Of a stretch of DNA of 64,000 bases, positions 15,431-24,800 are shown one piece after another; position 1 is the stretch's first letter, and the number at the start of each line of letters is the position of its first letter. Both the position numbers and the translations under genes were made by a program. The DNA lies in the NCBI RefSeq assembly GCF_019464495.1, contig NZ_CP080492.1, positions 1,426,001 through 1,490,000 of the forward strand, in the 5' to 3' direction. The notes under the pieces are model-generated. The model was not told where the DNA came from, searched no databases, and saw only the letters and a program-made list of their open reading frames with translations. Origin of the DNA: Leucobacter luti (GTDB lineage Bacteria > Actinomycetota > Actinomycetes > Actinomycetales > Microbacteriaceae).

Positions 15431-17506
15431 TCAGGCGCCCGGGGCGACCGAGTGCGAACGACGCGCACGAATCGTCGCAAAGGTAAATACGCTTGCGCTC
15501 AGCAGCAGCACGCCCCAGAGGACGAGCCCACGCATCGCCTCCTCACCTGTCTTGGCGAGTGGACCAGTTGCCCCCGCCGCCGGAGCGCCTGCGCCGGTCG
15601 CGAGGGGCGTGGCGCCGCCTGTCGGCTGCAGATTCGGGTTCGCCACTGGGCCGGTCGTGCCGCCCGTTGGCGGGGTCTTGGTGCCCGTATCCTTTGCGTC
15701 ACCCGTGAAGTACACAGGGGTAAATGCTTCACCGCCAGCAAGCGCGTTGCCGTGAGCCCCGATGGTGATGATCCCGCAGGTCATTTCGTAGCAGTCGATC
15801 TGTTTGCCCTGCGCACTCACGAAGCGCGAAGCCTCGATCGGCATTTCGAGCGTCCAGTTCCCCTTGGAATCCATCGTCGGCATGCCCTCACCGGTGGTGT
15901 TCCCTGGGAAGTTGATCATCTTCTGGAACGTTCCGGCCGGGATCCCGTCGTTCGCATACGTGTATGTCGCACCGCTGGAGCCTCCGGCCGACGGAGCCCA
16001 CTTCGCATTGCTCTGGTCGACCCAGCCGAACAAGACATACACGCCGCCGAAGGTGGCGCCGTCACGTGAAGTCGGATACCCGGTACCCGTCACGGTCACC
16101 GTCTGCTTCGTGTCGCCAAGGCACTTCGCCGGTGAAACTTCGAGCACAGCACCAGCTGCGTTCTTCGTGCTGGAGGAGCCGTTCGGGGTGCAGTCCTTTT
16201 CTCCGGTCGGAGGCACGACGACCGGAGGGGTGACCACGGGCGGCTTCACCACCGGGGGCTTTACGACGGGCGGGGTGCCACCGTCGCCATCTCGGTCTGG
16301 CCAGGTTGAGCTGTCCTGGCCGTCGAAGAACACCGGGGCATACGCCTCGTTGACGGCCTTGATCGCACCGTGCGCGCCGAAGGAGAACATGCCGCAGTTG
16401 TTGACAACGCAGTCGATCTCGCCGCCGAAGAAGCTTGGAACGTTCTTGCCGGGCACTTCCAACTGCAGCGTCCAGGTGCCGTTCGCGTCGATCACCCCGT
16501 CGGCCACCGCCGCGTCCTCGGCGTAGTGGCTCATCACGAGCCGGGTGGAGCCGTACGTGAAATCGGCGAGGCCGAGCGGGCCGCTCGATCCGCCAGCGCT
16601 GCGGCGCCACTTTTCCGGCTTTGACTGGTCCGTCATCGTGCCGAGTCCGACGTAGATATTCGAGGGCGCCTGCGCGGTGCCCGGATCGAACCCGGTTCCG
16701 GTCACGGTCAGCGTCGTGGTGTCTTCCGCGTTCACGGCGTAGCCGGGGGTCACAGTGATCTTCGCTGTGGTGTCAGCGTACGCCGTGCCAGTGCTCGTGC
16801 CGTAGGGCCCGGTCGCAGGAGTTGTTTCTCCGAACTTCAGCGCGAGCTTGATCGGATCGGTGTAGTCATTCGGGGCGGCGTACGTCGGCCCACCGTAGGA
16901 CGGCAGGTGCTCCTCAGCCACGGACTTCGAGAACTTCCCTCGCTCGGTCGTGAGGTTCAGCTGCCCGTCCGCGATCGCGAGCCCGCCGCTCGGCACCGCG
17001 AACGTGGAGATCACGAGGTCGTCGGTGCGCGTCTTGATGTTGTAACTCTCGATCAGGTCAACGGTGAGCGACGCCGTACTACCGGCAACCTCGAGCCGGA
17101 GATCGGTGAAGTGCAGCCAGGACTCGCCGAACCCGAGCATTTCGAACGTGCCACCGAAGCTCAGGCTCGCGGTGCCGGCCGCTGGATCGACGGTGCCTCC
17201 GGTCACAGGGAACGACGCGGCGGGATCACCCTTGGCGTATGTCGCTCCGTCGTAGGCGGCGACCGAGCCCTCGGTGTGCCCGTTCTGTTCGAGGTAGTTC
17301 CGGATCGAGGTGCGGACGCCCCACTCGAGCGTGCCGCTCGACGGAGTGCTCGCCGTCGTCATCGCGGTGAGACCCTCGCCAGCGGCCGGCGCGAGCGCGA
17401 GCGCTGTAGTTGCTCCGCCGAAGCCGAGGACGGGGGCGAGGATCACCGCGGCTGCGCTGAGCGCTGCCCAGCGGCGTCCCGCTCGCCGTTTCGTGTGCGC
17501 GTTCAC
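15431..17506 (-). CDS. htaA: HtaA haem-binding protein with two cysteine-pair modules and LAKTG wall-sorting signal
   Basis: Wall-anchored 691-residue protein. It has a signal peptide to about residue 40 and a canonical HtaA domain at about 55-235. That domain starts GTLEWGVRTSIRNYLEQ, whose Tyr aligns by position with the haem-ligand Tyr of corynebacterial HtaA (inference). Then come two modules ending IDCVVNNCGMFSFGAHG and IDCYEMTCGIITIGAHG, separated by a VVKPP/VVTPP-type proline linker. The C-terminus has LAKTG, a hydrophobic helix and RARR, which fits class E sortase substrates (LAxTG). The GTG start overlaps the upstream stop (GTGA). It would take haem from outside and pass it towards HmuT. 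Confidence 0.9.
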   Translation of the reverse strand: MNAHTKRRAGRRWAALSAAAVILAPVLGFGGATTALALAPAAGEGLTAMTTASTPSSGTLEWGVRTSIRNYLEQNGHTEGSVAAYDGATYAKGDPAASFPVTGGTVDPAAGTASLSFGGTFEMLGFGESWLHFTDLRLEVAGSTASLTVDLIESYNIKTRTDDLVISTFAVPSGGLAIADGQLNLTTERGKFSKSVAEEHLPSYGGPTYAAPNDYTDPIKLALKFGETTPATGPYGTSTGTAYADTTAKITVTPGYAVNAEDTTTLTVTGTGFDPGTAQAPSNIYVGLGTMTDQSKPEKWRRSAGGSSGPLGLADFTYGSTRLVMSHYAEDAAVADGVIDANGTWTLQLEVPGKNVPSFFGGEIDCVVNNCGMFSFGAHGAIKAVNEAYAPVFFDGQDSSTWPDRDGDGGTPPVVKPPVVKPPVVTPPVVVPPTGEKDCTPNGSSSTKNAAGAVLEVSPAKCLGDTKQTVTVTGTGYPTSRDGATFGGVYVLFGWVDQSNAKWAPSAGGSSGATYTYANDGIPAGTFQKMINFPGNTTGEGMPTMDSKGNWTLEMPIEASRFVSAQGKQIDCYEMTCGIITIGAHGNALAGGEAFTPVYFTGDAKDTGTKTPPTGGTTGPVANPNLQPTGGATPLATGAGAPAAGATGPLAKTGEEAMRGLVLWGVLLLSASVFTFATIRARRSHSVAPGA

Positions 17507-18591
17507 AGCGCTCCTTCCTGTTGGCGTACGGCCGAGGCCGCCGCGTGTACCTGTGTCTGTTGGATGTCCTGTGTCATCGTGGCTTCGGCGGCAGTGGGGG
17601 CCTGTCCAGGGGACGGTGCCTGCTCCCCCGCGTTCGCGGTGCTGCCGGGTCCCGCCGCGCGGCGGCGGCGCAGGAGCGCCACGACTACCGCGGCAACGAG
17701 CACCACGCAGGCGAAGCCCAGCACCCCGAGCACGAGCGTGCTGCTTGAGATACCCGAGTCAGTCTGGGTCGCCTGCGCTGGCGTCGTGTCCTGCGCGTCG
17801 GCCGCGGTTCCTGCCGTCCCTGCCGCGACCTCTGTCGCTGCCGCATCGCCTGCCGCGCCCGGAACCGCGGCCGGCTGATCGGCTGTCCCGGCCCCCGCGC
17901 TCGCACCGGGGAGCTCGAGTGACGTTGCCGCATCAGGGGCGGCCTGGCTGAAGTCCTGCCCTGCGGTACCCGAGGCAAGGCCGCCATCAGCGGTCACGAA
18001 GCTGACCGGGGTAAACGACTCGTTGTTCGCGTTGACGTTGCCGTGTGCGCCAAAGGTGATAATTCCGCACTGTACTGACAGGCAGTCAATCGTGGCCCCC
18101 TCTGTCGCGCCGCCAGCGTGCGGATTGCCCGAGACAGAGGCAAAGGAGCTCCCGGGAATGGTCATCTGAGCGCTCCAGTTGCCGCTCTCATCGATCAGCG
18201 CGTTTGACGCGTCGGCTGAGCTGCCGCCCGCAAATCCGACGAGCAGCGTGGTGCCTCCCGTCGCCGCGTAGCCGAACGTCGAGCCGGACTTGCCGCCCTG
18301 GCTCGGCGCCCACGCGTTCGTCGTGGGATCCGAGACCACACCAAAGGTGACGTAGATGCCACCCGGCGCATTCGGCAGGTACTGGAACCCGGACCCGGAC
18401 AGCGTGACCGTCGTGGCCCCGTCAGCGCTTGGGGCGGGCGAAACGTCAACGCGCCCGGCTGCGTGTGCCGGGGCAGGAGCACCGAGCACTCCGCCGAGTG
18501 CGAGCAGCCCAGCAACGGCAGCGGCAGCGGCGAGCGCGCCCACTCGGGAGCATCGGGCGAGCCACACGCGGTGTGACAATCGTTCACTCAT
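17503..18591 (-). CDS. Membrane-anchored single cysteine-pair-module protein of the haem operon (HtaC-like position)
   Basis: The start at ATG 18591 has AGGAGG 6 nt upstream, and the product is 362 residues. Signal peptide to about 45; one module at about 48-210 (VDVSPAPS...GIYVTFGVV...IPGSSF...IDCLSVQCGIITFGAHG); an Ala/Gln/Thr-rich spacer; one TM helix near residue 290 (STLVLGVLGFACVVLVAAVVVALL) with RRRR after it; and a roughly 50-residue cytoplasmic tail. It has no HtaA domain. It overlaps the hmuV end by 8 bp and the htaA start by 4 bp, so the genes are tightly coupled. It plausibly relays haem or holds partner proteins near HmuUV. Function is not established. Confidence 0.75.
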   Translation of the reverse strand: MSERLSHRVWLARCSRVGALAAAAAVAGLLALGGVLGAPAPAHAAGRVDVSPAPSADGATTVTLSGSGFQYLPNAPGGIYVTFGVVSDPTTNAWAPSQGGKSGSTFGYAATGGTTLLVGFAGGSSADASNALIDESGNWSAQMTIPGSSFASVSGNPHAGGATEGATIDCLSVQCGIITFGAHGNVNANNESFTPVSFVTADGGLASGTAGQDFSQAAPDAATSLELPGASAGAGTADQPAAVPGAAGDAAATEVAAGTAGTAADAQDTTPAQATQTDSGISSSTLVLGVLGFACVVLVAAVVVALLRRRRAAGPGSTANAGEQAPSPGQAPTAAEATMTQDIQQTQVHAAASAVRQQEGAL

Positions 18592-19477
18592 CGGAAACCT
18601 CCTGATCGGTGTGCATGCGGGCCGCCCGAGCAACGGGCGGTTCATCTGCGAAGCGTGCTGGCACGACCAACGGCGATTGGTCGGTGTCTTCGAGCACCCG
18701 CACCGGATGCCGGTAGACGGTGCTCAGAAGCGCCGGGTCCATGACCTCGCGCGGTGTGCCGCAGATCTTGGGCAGACCGTCTTCGAGAAGCAGAATCCGA
18801 TCCGCGTAGACCGCGGCCGCTGCGAGATCGTGGAGCACCACAATCACGGCGTTCCCCTGCCGCGCATAGCGCCGGGCCACCGCAAGCACCTGCTCCTGAT
18901 AGTTGATGTCGAGCGCGGCGGTCGGCTCGTCGAGGAACAGCACTGGTGTGCGCTGGGCCATTGCCCGCGCCAGGGCGACACGCGCCCGCTCCCCGCCCGA
19001 CAACGACGGGAACGCGCGCTCAGCGAAGCGCAGCGTATCGCTTCGGAGCAGCTCCTGCACGATGATCCGGTCATCGTCGGCAACTGAGGTGATCGCGCGC
19101 CACGGGGCCCGTCCCATTTTCACGACTTCGACAACGGAAAACGGGAAGCTGAGCGCGTTGCTCTGGCGCAGCACGGATCGGCGCAGCGCCAGATCGCGCT
19201 GCCGGTACCCGCTGAGCTCGCCGCCTGAGATCTCGATTGATCCCGAGTACGGGTAGTCTCCCGCGAGTGCGCCGAGCAGCGTTGATTTCCCCGCACCGTT
19301 CGGGCCGATAATCGCGACGATCTCGCCCGCGTGCACGTCAAGGTCGATGCCGGTGACGATCTGTTTGCCGCCGAGCACCACCGACACGTTCCGCGCTTGG
19401 AGCACCGGGTCCCCGATCTCAGCAGGAACAGGTGGTGTGGCTCGCCGCATCGCGCGCAGCTGTTCGATGAGTTTCAT
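18584..19477 (-). CDS. hmuV: Haem ABC transporter ATP-binding protein HmuV
   Basis: ATPase of the haem importer, 297 residues. Walker A GPNGAGKST, signature LSGGERARVALARAMAQ, Walker B LFLDEPTAALD and switch His in VLHDLAAAA are all intact. The Q-loop region NALSFPFSVVEVVKMGR is typical of haem/siderophore-type ATPases. The ATG overlaps the hmuU stop (ATGA). Confidence 0.93.
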   Translation of the reverse strand: MKLIEQLRAMRRATPPVPAEIGDPVLQARNVSVVLGGKQIVTGIDLDVHAGEIVAIIGPNGAGKSTLLGALAGDYPYSGSIEISGGELSGYRQRDLALRRSVLRQSNALSFPFSVVEVVKMGRAPWRAITSVADDDRIIVQELLRSDTLRFAERAFPSLSGGERARVALARAMAQRTPVLFLDEPTAALDINYQEQVLAVARRYARQGNAVIVVLHDLAAAAVYADRILLLEDGLPKICGTPREVMDPALLSTVYRHPVRVLEDTDQSPLVVPARFADEPPVARAARMHTDQEVSDE

Positions 19478-20630
19478 GCCCAGCCTCCGTTGCGCGACTT
19501 CCCGCTGCTCTTGATGAGGTAGAAGAAGAACGGGCCGCCCACGAGCGCCGTGATCATGCCCAGCGGAAGTTCGGCATAGGGCAGCGCGGTGCGCGCGAAG
19601 GTGTCTGCCACGACAAGCAGCAGCGCACCGCCGAGTGCGCTCGCCGGAACGAGCACGCGGTGACCGGGTCCCATAATCATGCGGATCACATGTGGCACTA
19701 CGAGGCCGACGAAGCCGATGATCCCAGCGAACGCGACTGCCGCAGCGGTGAGCACCGCGACGATCAAGATTGAGGTGATCCGGAGTCGCTCAATGTTCAG
19801 GCCCAGGTGCCGAGCCGCGTCGTCGCCGAGACTGAGGAGATCCAGTCGGCCCGCGATAAGGAACGCGAGCACGAGGCCGACGAGCAGGAGTGGCAGCACG
19901 GTGAACACTGATTCCCAGAGCGCCCCCGCGAGGCTCCCCATCTGCCAGAACACGATCTGCTCTCGCTGGTTCGTCGTGGCCGAAAACGTCATGAGCGCGA
20001 GCGCGGCTCCCGCGAAGGCGTTGATGGCGACACCCACGAGAATCAGGGTGATGACCTCAGTGCGCCCGCGCGAACGGGAGATCGAATAGACCACGAGCGC
20101 GGTGATCACGCCGGTAACGAATGCGCCGATCGGGATCGCGAAGCTGCTGCCAGCGGCAAGCCCCGTGACGATCATGAGGCTCGCGCCGATCGCAGCACCG
20201 GAGGAGACGCCGACCACGCCGGGGTCCGCGAGCGGGTTTCCGAACACGCCCTGCATGATCGCGCCGGCCGCAGCGAGCGCCGCGCCCACCAGGATCGCGA
20301 GGGCGATACGGGGAACCGCACCTCCCAGAGCGCGGCATCCGTGTTCACGTGCGACGCGTCGGCGCCACAGGCGATCCCAGCGCGCCGGCAGAGCGCACCA
20401 ATCACCTCGACAATCGGGATCTGCATCTGCCCGAGGGCCGCGGCGACGAGCGTTGCGACAACGAGACCGGCTCCGAGGAAGAAGAACAGTAGCGCGGTCC
20501 GCCGCGCACTGCTCCGAGGCAGCTGCGCGGGATCCGCTTCGTAGTCGAGGACATGGGGCAGCTCGATCCGCTCGCCGTCAACGGTGGGCAGTTCAAGCGC
20601 TCCGGTGTGGGGGGAGCCGGGGGCGGTCAT
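19474..20630 (-). pseudogene. hmuU: Haem ABC transporter permease HmuU, interrupted by a one-base frameshift
   Basis: FecCD-type permease that moves haem across the membrane. As sequenced, the start frame (20630 leftward, MTAPGSPHTG) carries the cytoplasmic N-terminus, TM1 and ALWEVRFP, then goes out of frame. The rest (RIALAILVGAALAAAGAIMQGVFGNPLADPG onward) continues in another frame to the TGA at 19474. Adding one C in the C4 run (plus-strand G run 20310-20313) restores the family sequence EVRFPRIALAILVG and a product of about 385 residues with 8-10 helices. The flanks overlap hmuT and hmuV by ATGA. Sequencing error is more likely than true loss, as all neighbours are intact. Confidence 0.85.
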
Positions 20631-21748
20631 GCTGGATCCACTTTCGAGAGATCGACGTGATAGATCGATTCAGCGAGCGCCGTGAGCACCTCGGGCGTGC
20701 GGGGCCCCCAGGTGAACATCTCGTAGTCGCTCATGTCGACGACGCGCTGACGCTCGCCGGCTAGCGTGAGTGGGAGGCCGGGAATCGTCATCAGGCCCTC
20801 GACCCCACCCACGGATTCAAGGCCGAGCGTGAGCATGAGATACAGATCCGGTTCGAGCCGCATCAGGCCCTCAGCTGTCAGCGCACCGCTCACCCAGTCC
20901 TCTTCGCCTGCCACATCGATGCCGCCGAGGGTCTCGATGATCACACCGGCGGCGCCGCGAGTTCCGTCAGGGTTGTTTCCGAACAGGTGGTACACGCCGG
21001 CACGTCCGCGCATGTACAGGAACACCATCCGTACTTTGTCTTCTTCGGCCTGCGGCACCACCGCCTTGATTCTGGCGAGTGTGTCGTCCAGGCGTCGTTC
21101 GAAATCCGCGACGTACTGAGCGCCGAGGTCCGGTACCCCCAGGGCCGTGGCGACGTCGCCGATGAGGCGGGGGATGCTCTCCATGTCGTCGGCTGGATTA
21201 AAGAAGATCACCGGGATTCCGGCATTGCGGATCTGCATCTGCACGTCATACGGGCCAACGCTGTAGTCGGTGAGCACGAGCGTCGGGTTCAGCTCGAGAA
21301 TCGACTCCGCGTTCAACGTGTGGTTCGTCATCACGAGCGGCAGATCTTTCGCCGAGTCGAAGCCCGTGGTCAGGTCACGTCCGACCACGTTGGGGCCAAA
21401 ACCCAGCCCAAACACAATCGAGGCGAGACTGCCGGTGCCATCGAGCGCGAGGATCCTGCTCGTGTCTGTGACCGTGACCGACACATCATCAAGTCCGGTG
21501 AACTCGACGGGAAGCTGCGGCTGCGGGTCCTCGGTGATTGCCTCGATGTCGCCAGAGGCGAGCACGGCGGTGTCGTGCCCGGTGATACTGCGCGGACTCT
21601 CCGCGGACACTTGCCCGGCGTCGGCAACGCTCGGGCCGTCCCCAACAATGAGTCCGCAGCCGCTGAGCGCGACGACAAGCACGGCCGCGACGAATACCCC
21701 CCAGGAACGGGGTGACGCGGTCCGCTCGAATCTGATTAATTTAGGCAA
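20627..21748 (-). CDS. hmuT: Haem-binding lipoprotein HmuT
   Basis: Extracytoplasmic haem-binding subunit of 373 residues. It starts at TTG 21748, and the signal peptide has lipobox ALSGC with Cys31. The periplasmic-binding fold segments are VSVTVTDTSRILALDGTGSLASIVFGLG and VLTDYSVGP. Candidate axial ligands are the His in MTNHTLNAES and the Tyr pair in RGRAGVYHLFG, at places comparable to the His/Tyr pair of corynebacterial HmuT (inference). It is the first gene of the haem operon, divergent from the subtilase, with a DtxR box 33 bp upstream of the start. Iron-dependent repression is therefore expected. The TTG start is the least certain point. Confidence 0.9.
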   Translation of the reverse strand: MPKLIRFERTASPRSWGVFVAAVLVVALSGCGLIVGDGPSVADAGQVSAESPRSITGHDTAVLASGDIEAITEDPQPQLPVEFTGLDDVSVTVTDTSRILALDGTGSLASIVFGLGFGPNVVGRDLTTGFDSAKDLPLVMTNHTLNAESILELNPTLVLTDYSVGPYDVQMQIRNAGIPVIFFNPADDMESIPRLIGDVATALGVPDLGAQYVADFERRLDDTLARIKAVVPQAEEDKVRMVFLYMRGRAGVYHLFGNNPDGTRGAAGVIIETLGGIDVAGEEDWVSGALTAEGLMRLEPDLYLMLTLGLESVGGVEGLMTIPGLPLTLAGERQRVVDMSDYEMFTWGPRTPEVLTALAESIYHVDLSKVDPA

Positions 21749-21757
21749 GACTTACTT
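21739..21757. promoter_or_regulatory. Weak second DtxR-like site at the hmuT start
   Basis: TTAGGCAAGACTTACTTTC matches about 12 of 19 positions of the DtxR/IdeR consensus and covers the hmuT start codon. It is much weaker than the neighbouring box. Confidence 0.3.
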
Positions 21758-21780
21758 TCATCTGATCTAATTGAGCTGAC

Positions 21781-21799
21781 GTTGCTTAGACTAACCTAA
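21781..21799. promoter_or_regulatory. DtxR/IdeR iron box between hmuT and the subtilase gene
   Basis: GTTGCTTAGACTAACCTAA fits TTAGGTTAGSCTAACCTAA over its right 14 positions (TTAGnCTAACCTAA). It is centrally placed in the 101-bp divergent intergenic region and could control both directions. Confidence 0.75.
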
Positions 21800-21849
21800 A
21801 CATCATCAGATGTTCCATTCCAAGTTTGTAACCGAGCCTCAGAGGACGC

Positions 21850-24800
21850 ATGTCACCCCTGCCACGCCGCACCCCGAAGCACACCCATCGCCGCGCAGGG
21901 AAGCGCTCCGTGTGGGCACTCGCGCCTCTGCTGTGCGCGGCGCTGGCGCTGGGATTCACCACACCCGCCGTCGACTCGGGCGCGGTGATATCGGGGCCAG
22001 CAGCGCAGCGCACTGAGCCAGCCACCCTCAGCCCAGAACTCTCGGACTACCTCAGTGCGGCGCCCGCAACAGAGTTCCCCCGTGGTTTCGAAGCGGCGCT
22101 CAGCAACGCGCCTGCGCCTGAGGCTGACCCGGCACCGGCGCGGGCTGCTGCGCCAAACAGCGCGCCCGACGAAGCGTGGGTCGATGCGAAAACAGGGCGC
22201 ATCGAGGTCATTGTGTACTTCACCGATCAGGGAGTCACCGCAGCGTCCCAGGGGGACCCTGCGCTTGCCGCCACCGCGCTGCAGCAGGACGCTGACGCAC
22301 ACTGGGACACGATTGATCGCCGCCTCTCCGCACTCACCGAGAGCGGGCGAATCGAAGTACTGAATCGATTCTGGGTCACCAGCGCGGTGCTCGTATCCGC
22401 TGAGGCGACGGATCGCACACTCGCCGATCTGGCCGCGTTGCCCGGCGCCATTGAAGTCACACCGAATTACACCGTTGAGCCGCTCGACGACACGATCGAC
22501 GTGCTTCCCGAGGTCAGAGACACCCCAGACACGGGTGACGTCGGAGCAACCCCGAGCACTGCCGAGGCCACCGACGACCCCGTTGCCGCCGAGGCGGCCG
22601 ACGCCTCCGCCGCCGCCGCAGATGCCGAGACGGCGGCCCTCGCGGCGGCCGAACCGGCACTCACCTACGGGCTCGAAAAGATCGGCGCCGATGACGCGTG
22701 GCGCGACTTCGGCGCCCGCGGCCAGGGCGTGCGCGTCGCCGTACTCGACACCGGCATCGACGCGAGCCACCCGGATATCGGCAGTCGTCTCGTCGGCCGC
22801 GGCACCGGCGACCCCAGTTACCCCGGCGGGTGGATCAACTTCGACCGCACTGGCAAGCCACTCGTGACGAAGCCGACCGATCCCGGCTCGCACGGCACAC
22901 ACGTCGCCGGCACTATCCTCGGCGGCTCGGCCTCCGGCACCAGCATTGGCGTCGCCCCGGACGCTGAGCTCATGGCGGCCAATGTGCTCAGCGGCGGCGG
23001 CAGCACCGCAAAGATCCTTGCCGCGCTCGAGTGGGTGATCTCCCCCACTGACGGCACCGGCGCTCCGGCCGGCAGGGCCGCCGACGTCATCAACATGTCG
23101 CTCGGTTCCGGAGGCTTCGAGCATCAACTCGCACGGGCGATCCGCAATGTGCGCGACGCTGGTATTTTCCCCGCCATCGCAATCGGCAACAAGGCTGGCA
23201 CCACCTCGGCACCCGGGAACTACTTCGAAGCCGTCGCAGTCGGCATGACGAACGCCGAAGACCAGGTGGACCGCGATTCGAGCGGCGGCGTGATGACCTG
23301 GGGCAGCGCAATCACGAGCGAGTACGGCTGGCCGGAGAGCTTCGTGAAGCCAGACATCTCCGCACCTGGCGTCCGCGTGCTGTCGGCCATGCCCGGCGGA
23401 AAGTATGGCGAGGCCACCGGGACGTCGATGGCGACTCCGCACGTCGCAGGCGCCGTTGCGCTGCTGCGCTCAGCACAGGCCGGCCTCAGCGTGACCGAGA
23501 TTGAGGACGCGCTCGAACGCACTGCCTGGCACCCCAATCCTGAGTCTGGCCCTGACATTGGCTATGGTCACGGCCGCATCGACGTGCACGCCGCGATCAG
23601 CGCCGTACTCGGCGAATCAGGGGTGAAGGGCCAGGTTGTCAACGCCGGCAGCGGAGCCCCAGTTTCAGGCGCGACGGTGAGCTTCGCCGAACGCGGTGAG
23701 ACCTGGACCACAGATGTACAGGGGCGCTTCACCGCCCGCCTCGCGCCTGGCAGCTATTCACTCACCGTGCAGCGCTTCGGCTACGAGACCGCTCAGACCG
23801 CCGCGGTAACTGTCACTGCGAACGGCTTCACCGAGCTTTCGATTCCGGTCACCCAGATCACCGTTGGATCACTCACCGGCACGGTGCTGGACCATCGCAC
23901 CTCAGCACCGATCGCGGGCGCCACAGTGTCCCTCGTCGGGACCGAGTTGACCGCCACCACTGACGCGCAGGGCGCCTATCGATTTGATGCCTTGCCGATC
24001 GGCGCCTACCAGGTGCGCGCGGTGGCGGATGACAAGGCTGCTGCCATGTCCGCGGCCGCTCCTGTCAAGGCTGCGCTCACGACCACGGTGAAGTTCCGCC
24101 TCGCAGACCTCAGCAGCGTGCTCGTCCTCGGCGATGCCACCGGGCGGACAGCCGCCCTGCTCGCCGACAACGGATTTGCCGTCGAAGCGCGCCCCGCGCT
24201 GCCCGCGAATCTTGCAGAGCTCGGGGCCTACGACGCGGTGCTGTGGGATGCACCAACGGGTGATGCCTCGCGCGCACGAATCCAGGAAGCCATCGCTGAG
24301 ACCGACGCTTCTGGCACCGGGATCCTCTGGCTGGATCTCGGGGTCAGCGAGCACAGCGGCCTCGCCGCACTCTCGCGTGCGCTCGGCGACCCGGCGGATC
24401 GCTCGGCCACCGACGATCGCAGCGCCTCCGCGGTCGGATACCGCATCACCGCGGAGCATGAGATTCTCGCAGGCGGCCTGCTGAGCCCGGACGCGCTGCA
24501 GCCGGGCTCGATCGTGGTGCAGAACTCCGCGACTGCCGGGCCAAAATTTGCAGCGTGGTTCGGCGCACTCACCGGCTCGACACCCACGGTCATCGCCGAG
24601 ACCGTCGTGCAGCACACCGACACGACGGTGCAGCCGAACGCGGTGAGCACGACCGCGCAGGGTTCCGGCCTCGCAGTGGATCAGCGGGCGAAGAACCGCC
24701 ACGCCTATCTTGCGCTGCACGGCAGCTCACCGGCGGTGGACGCCCGCAATTGGTCCCCAGCGTCGGCGCAGTTGCTCCTCAATACCGTGAAGTGGGCCGC

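Noticed and set aside
20310..20313. Programmed ribosomal frameshifting in hmuU
   Set aside because: There is no slippery heptamer with a downstream structure, haem permeases are not known to use it, and the same one-base loss in G/C runs recurs in other genes here.
21853..23442. A 529-codon open frame antisense to the subtilase gene
   Set aside because: It has the Gly/Arg/Val-rich composition of a high-GC shadow frame, no recognisable domain, and lies wholly over the conserved protease domain.
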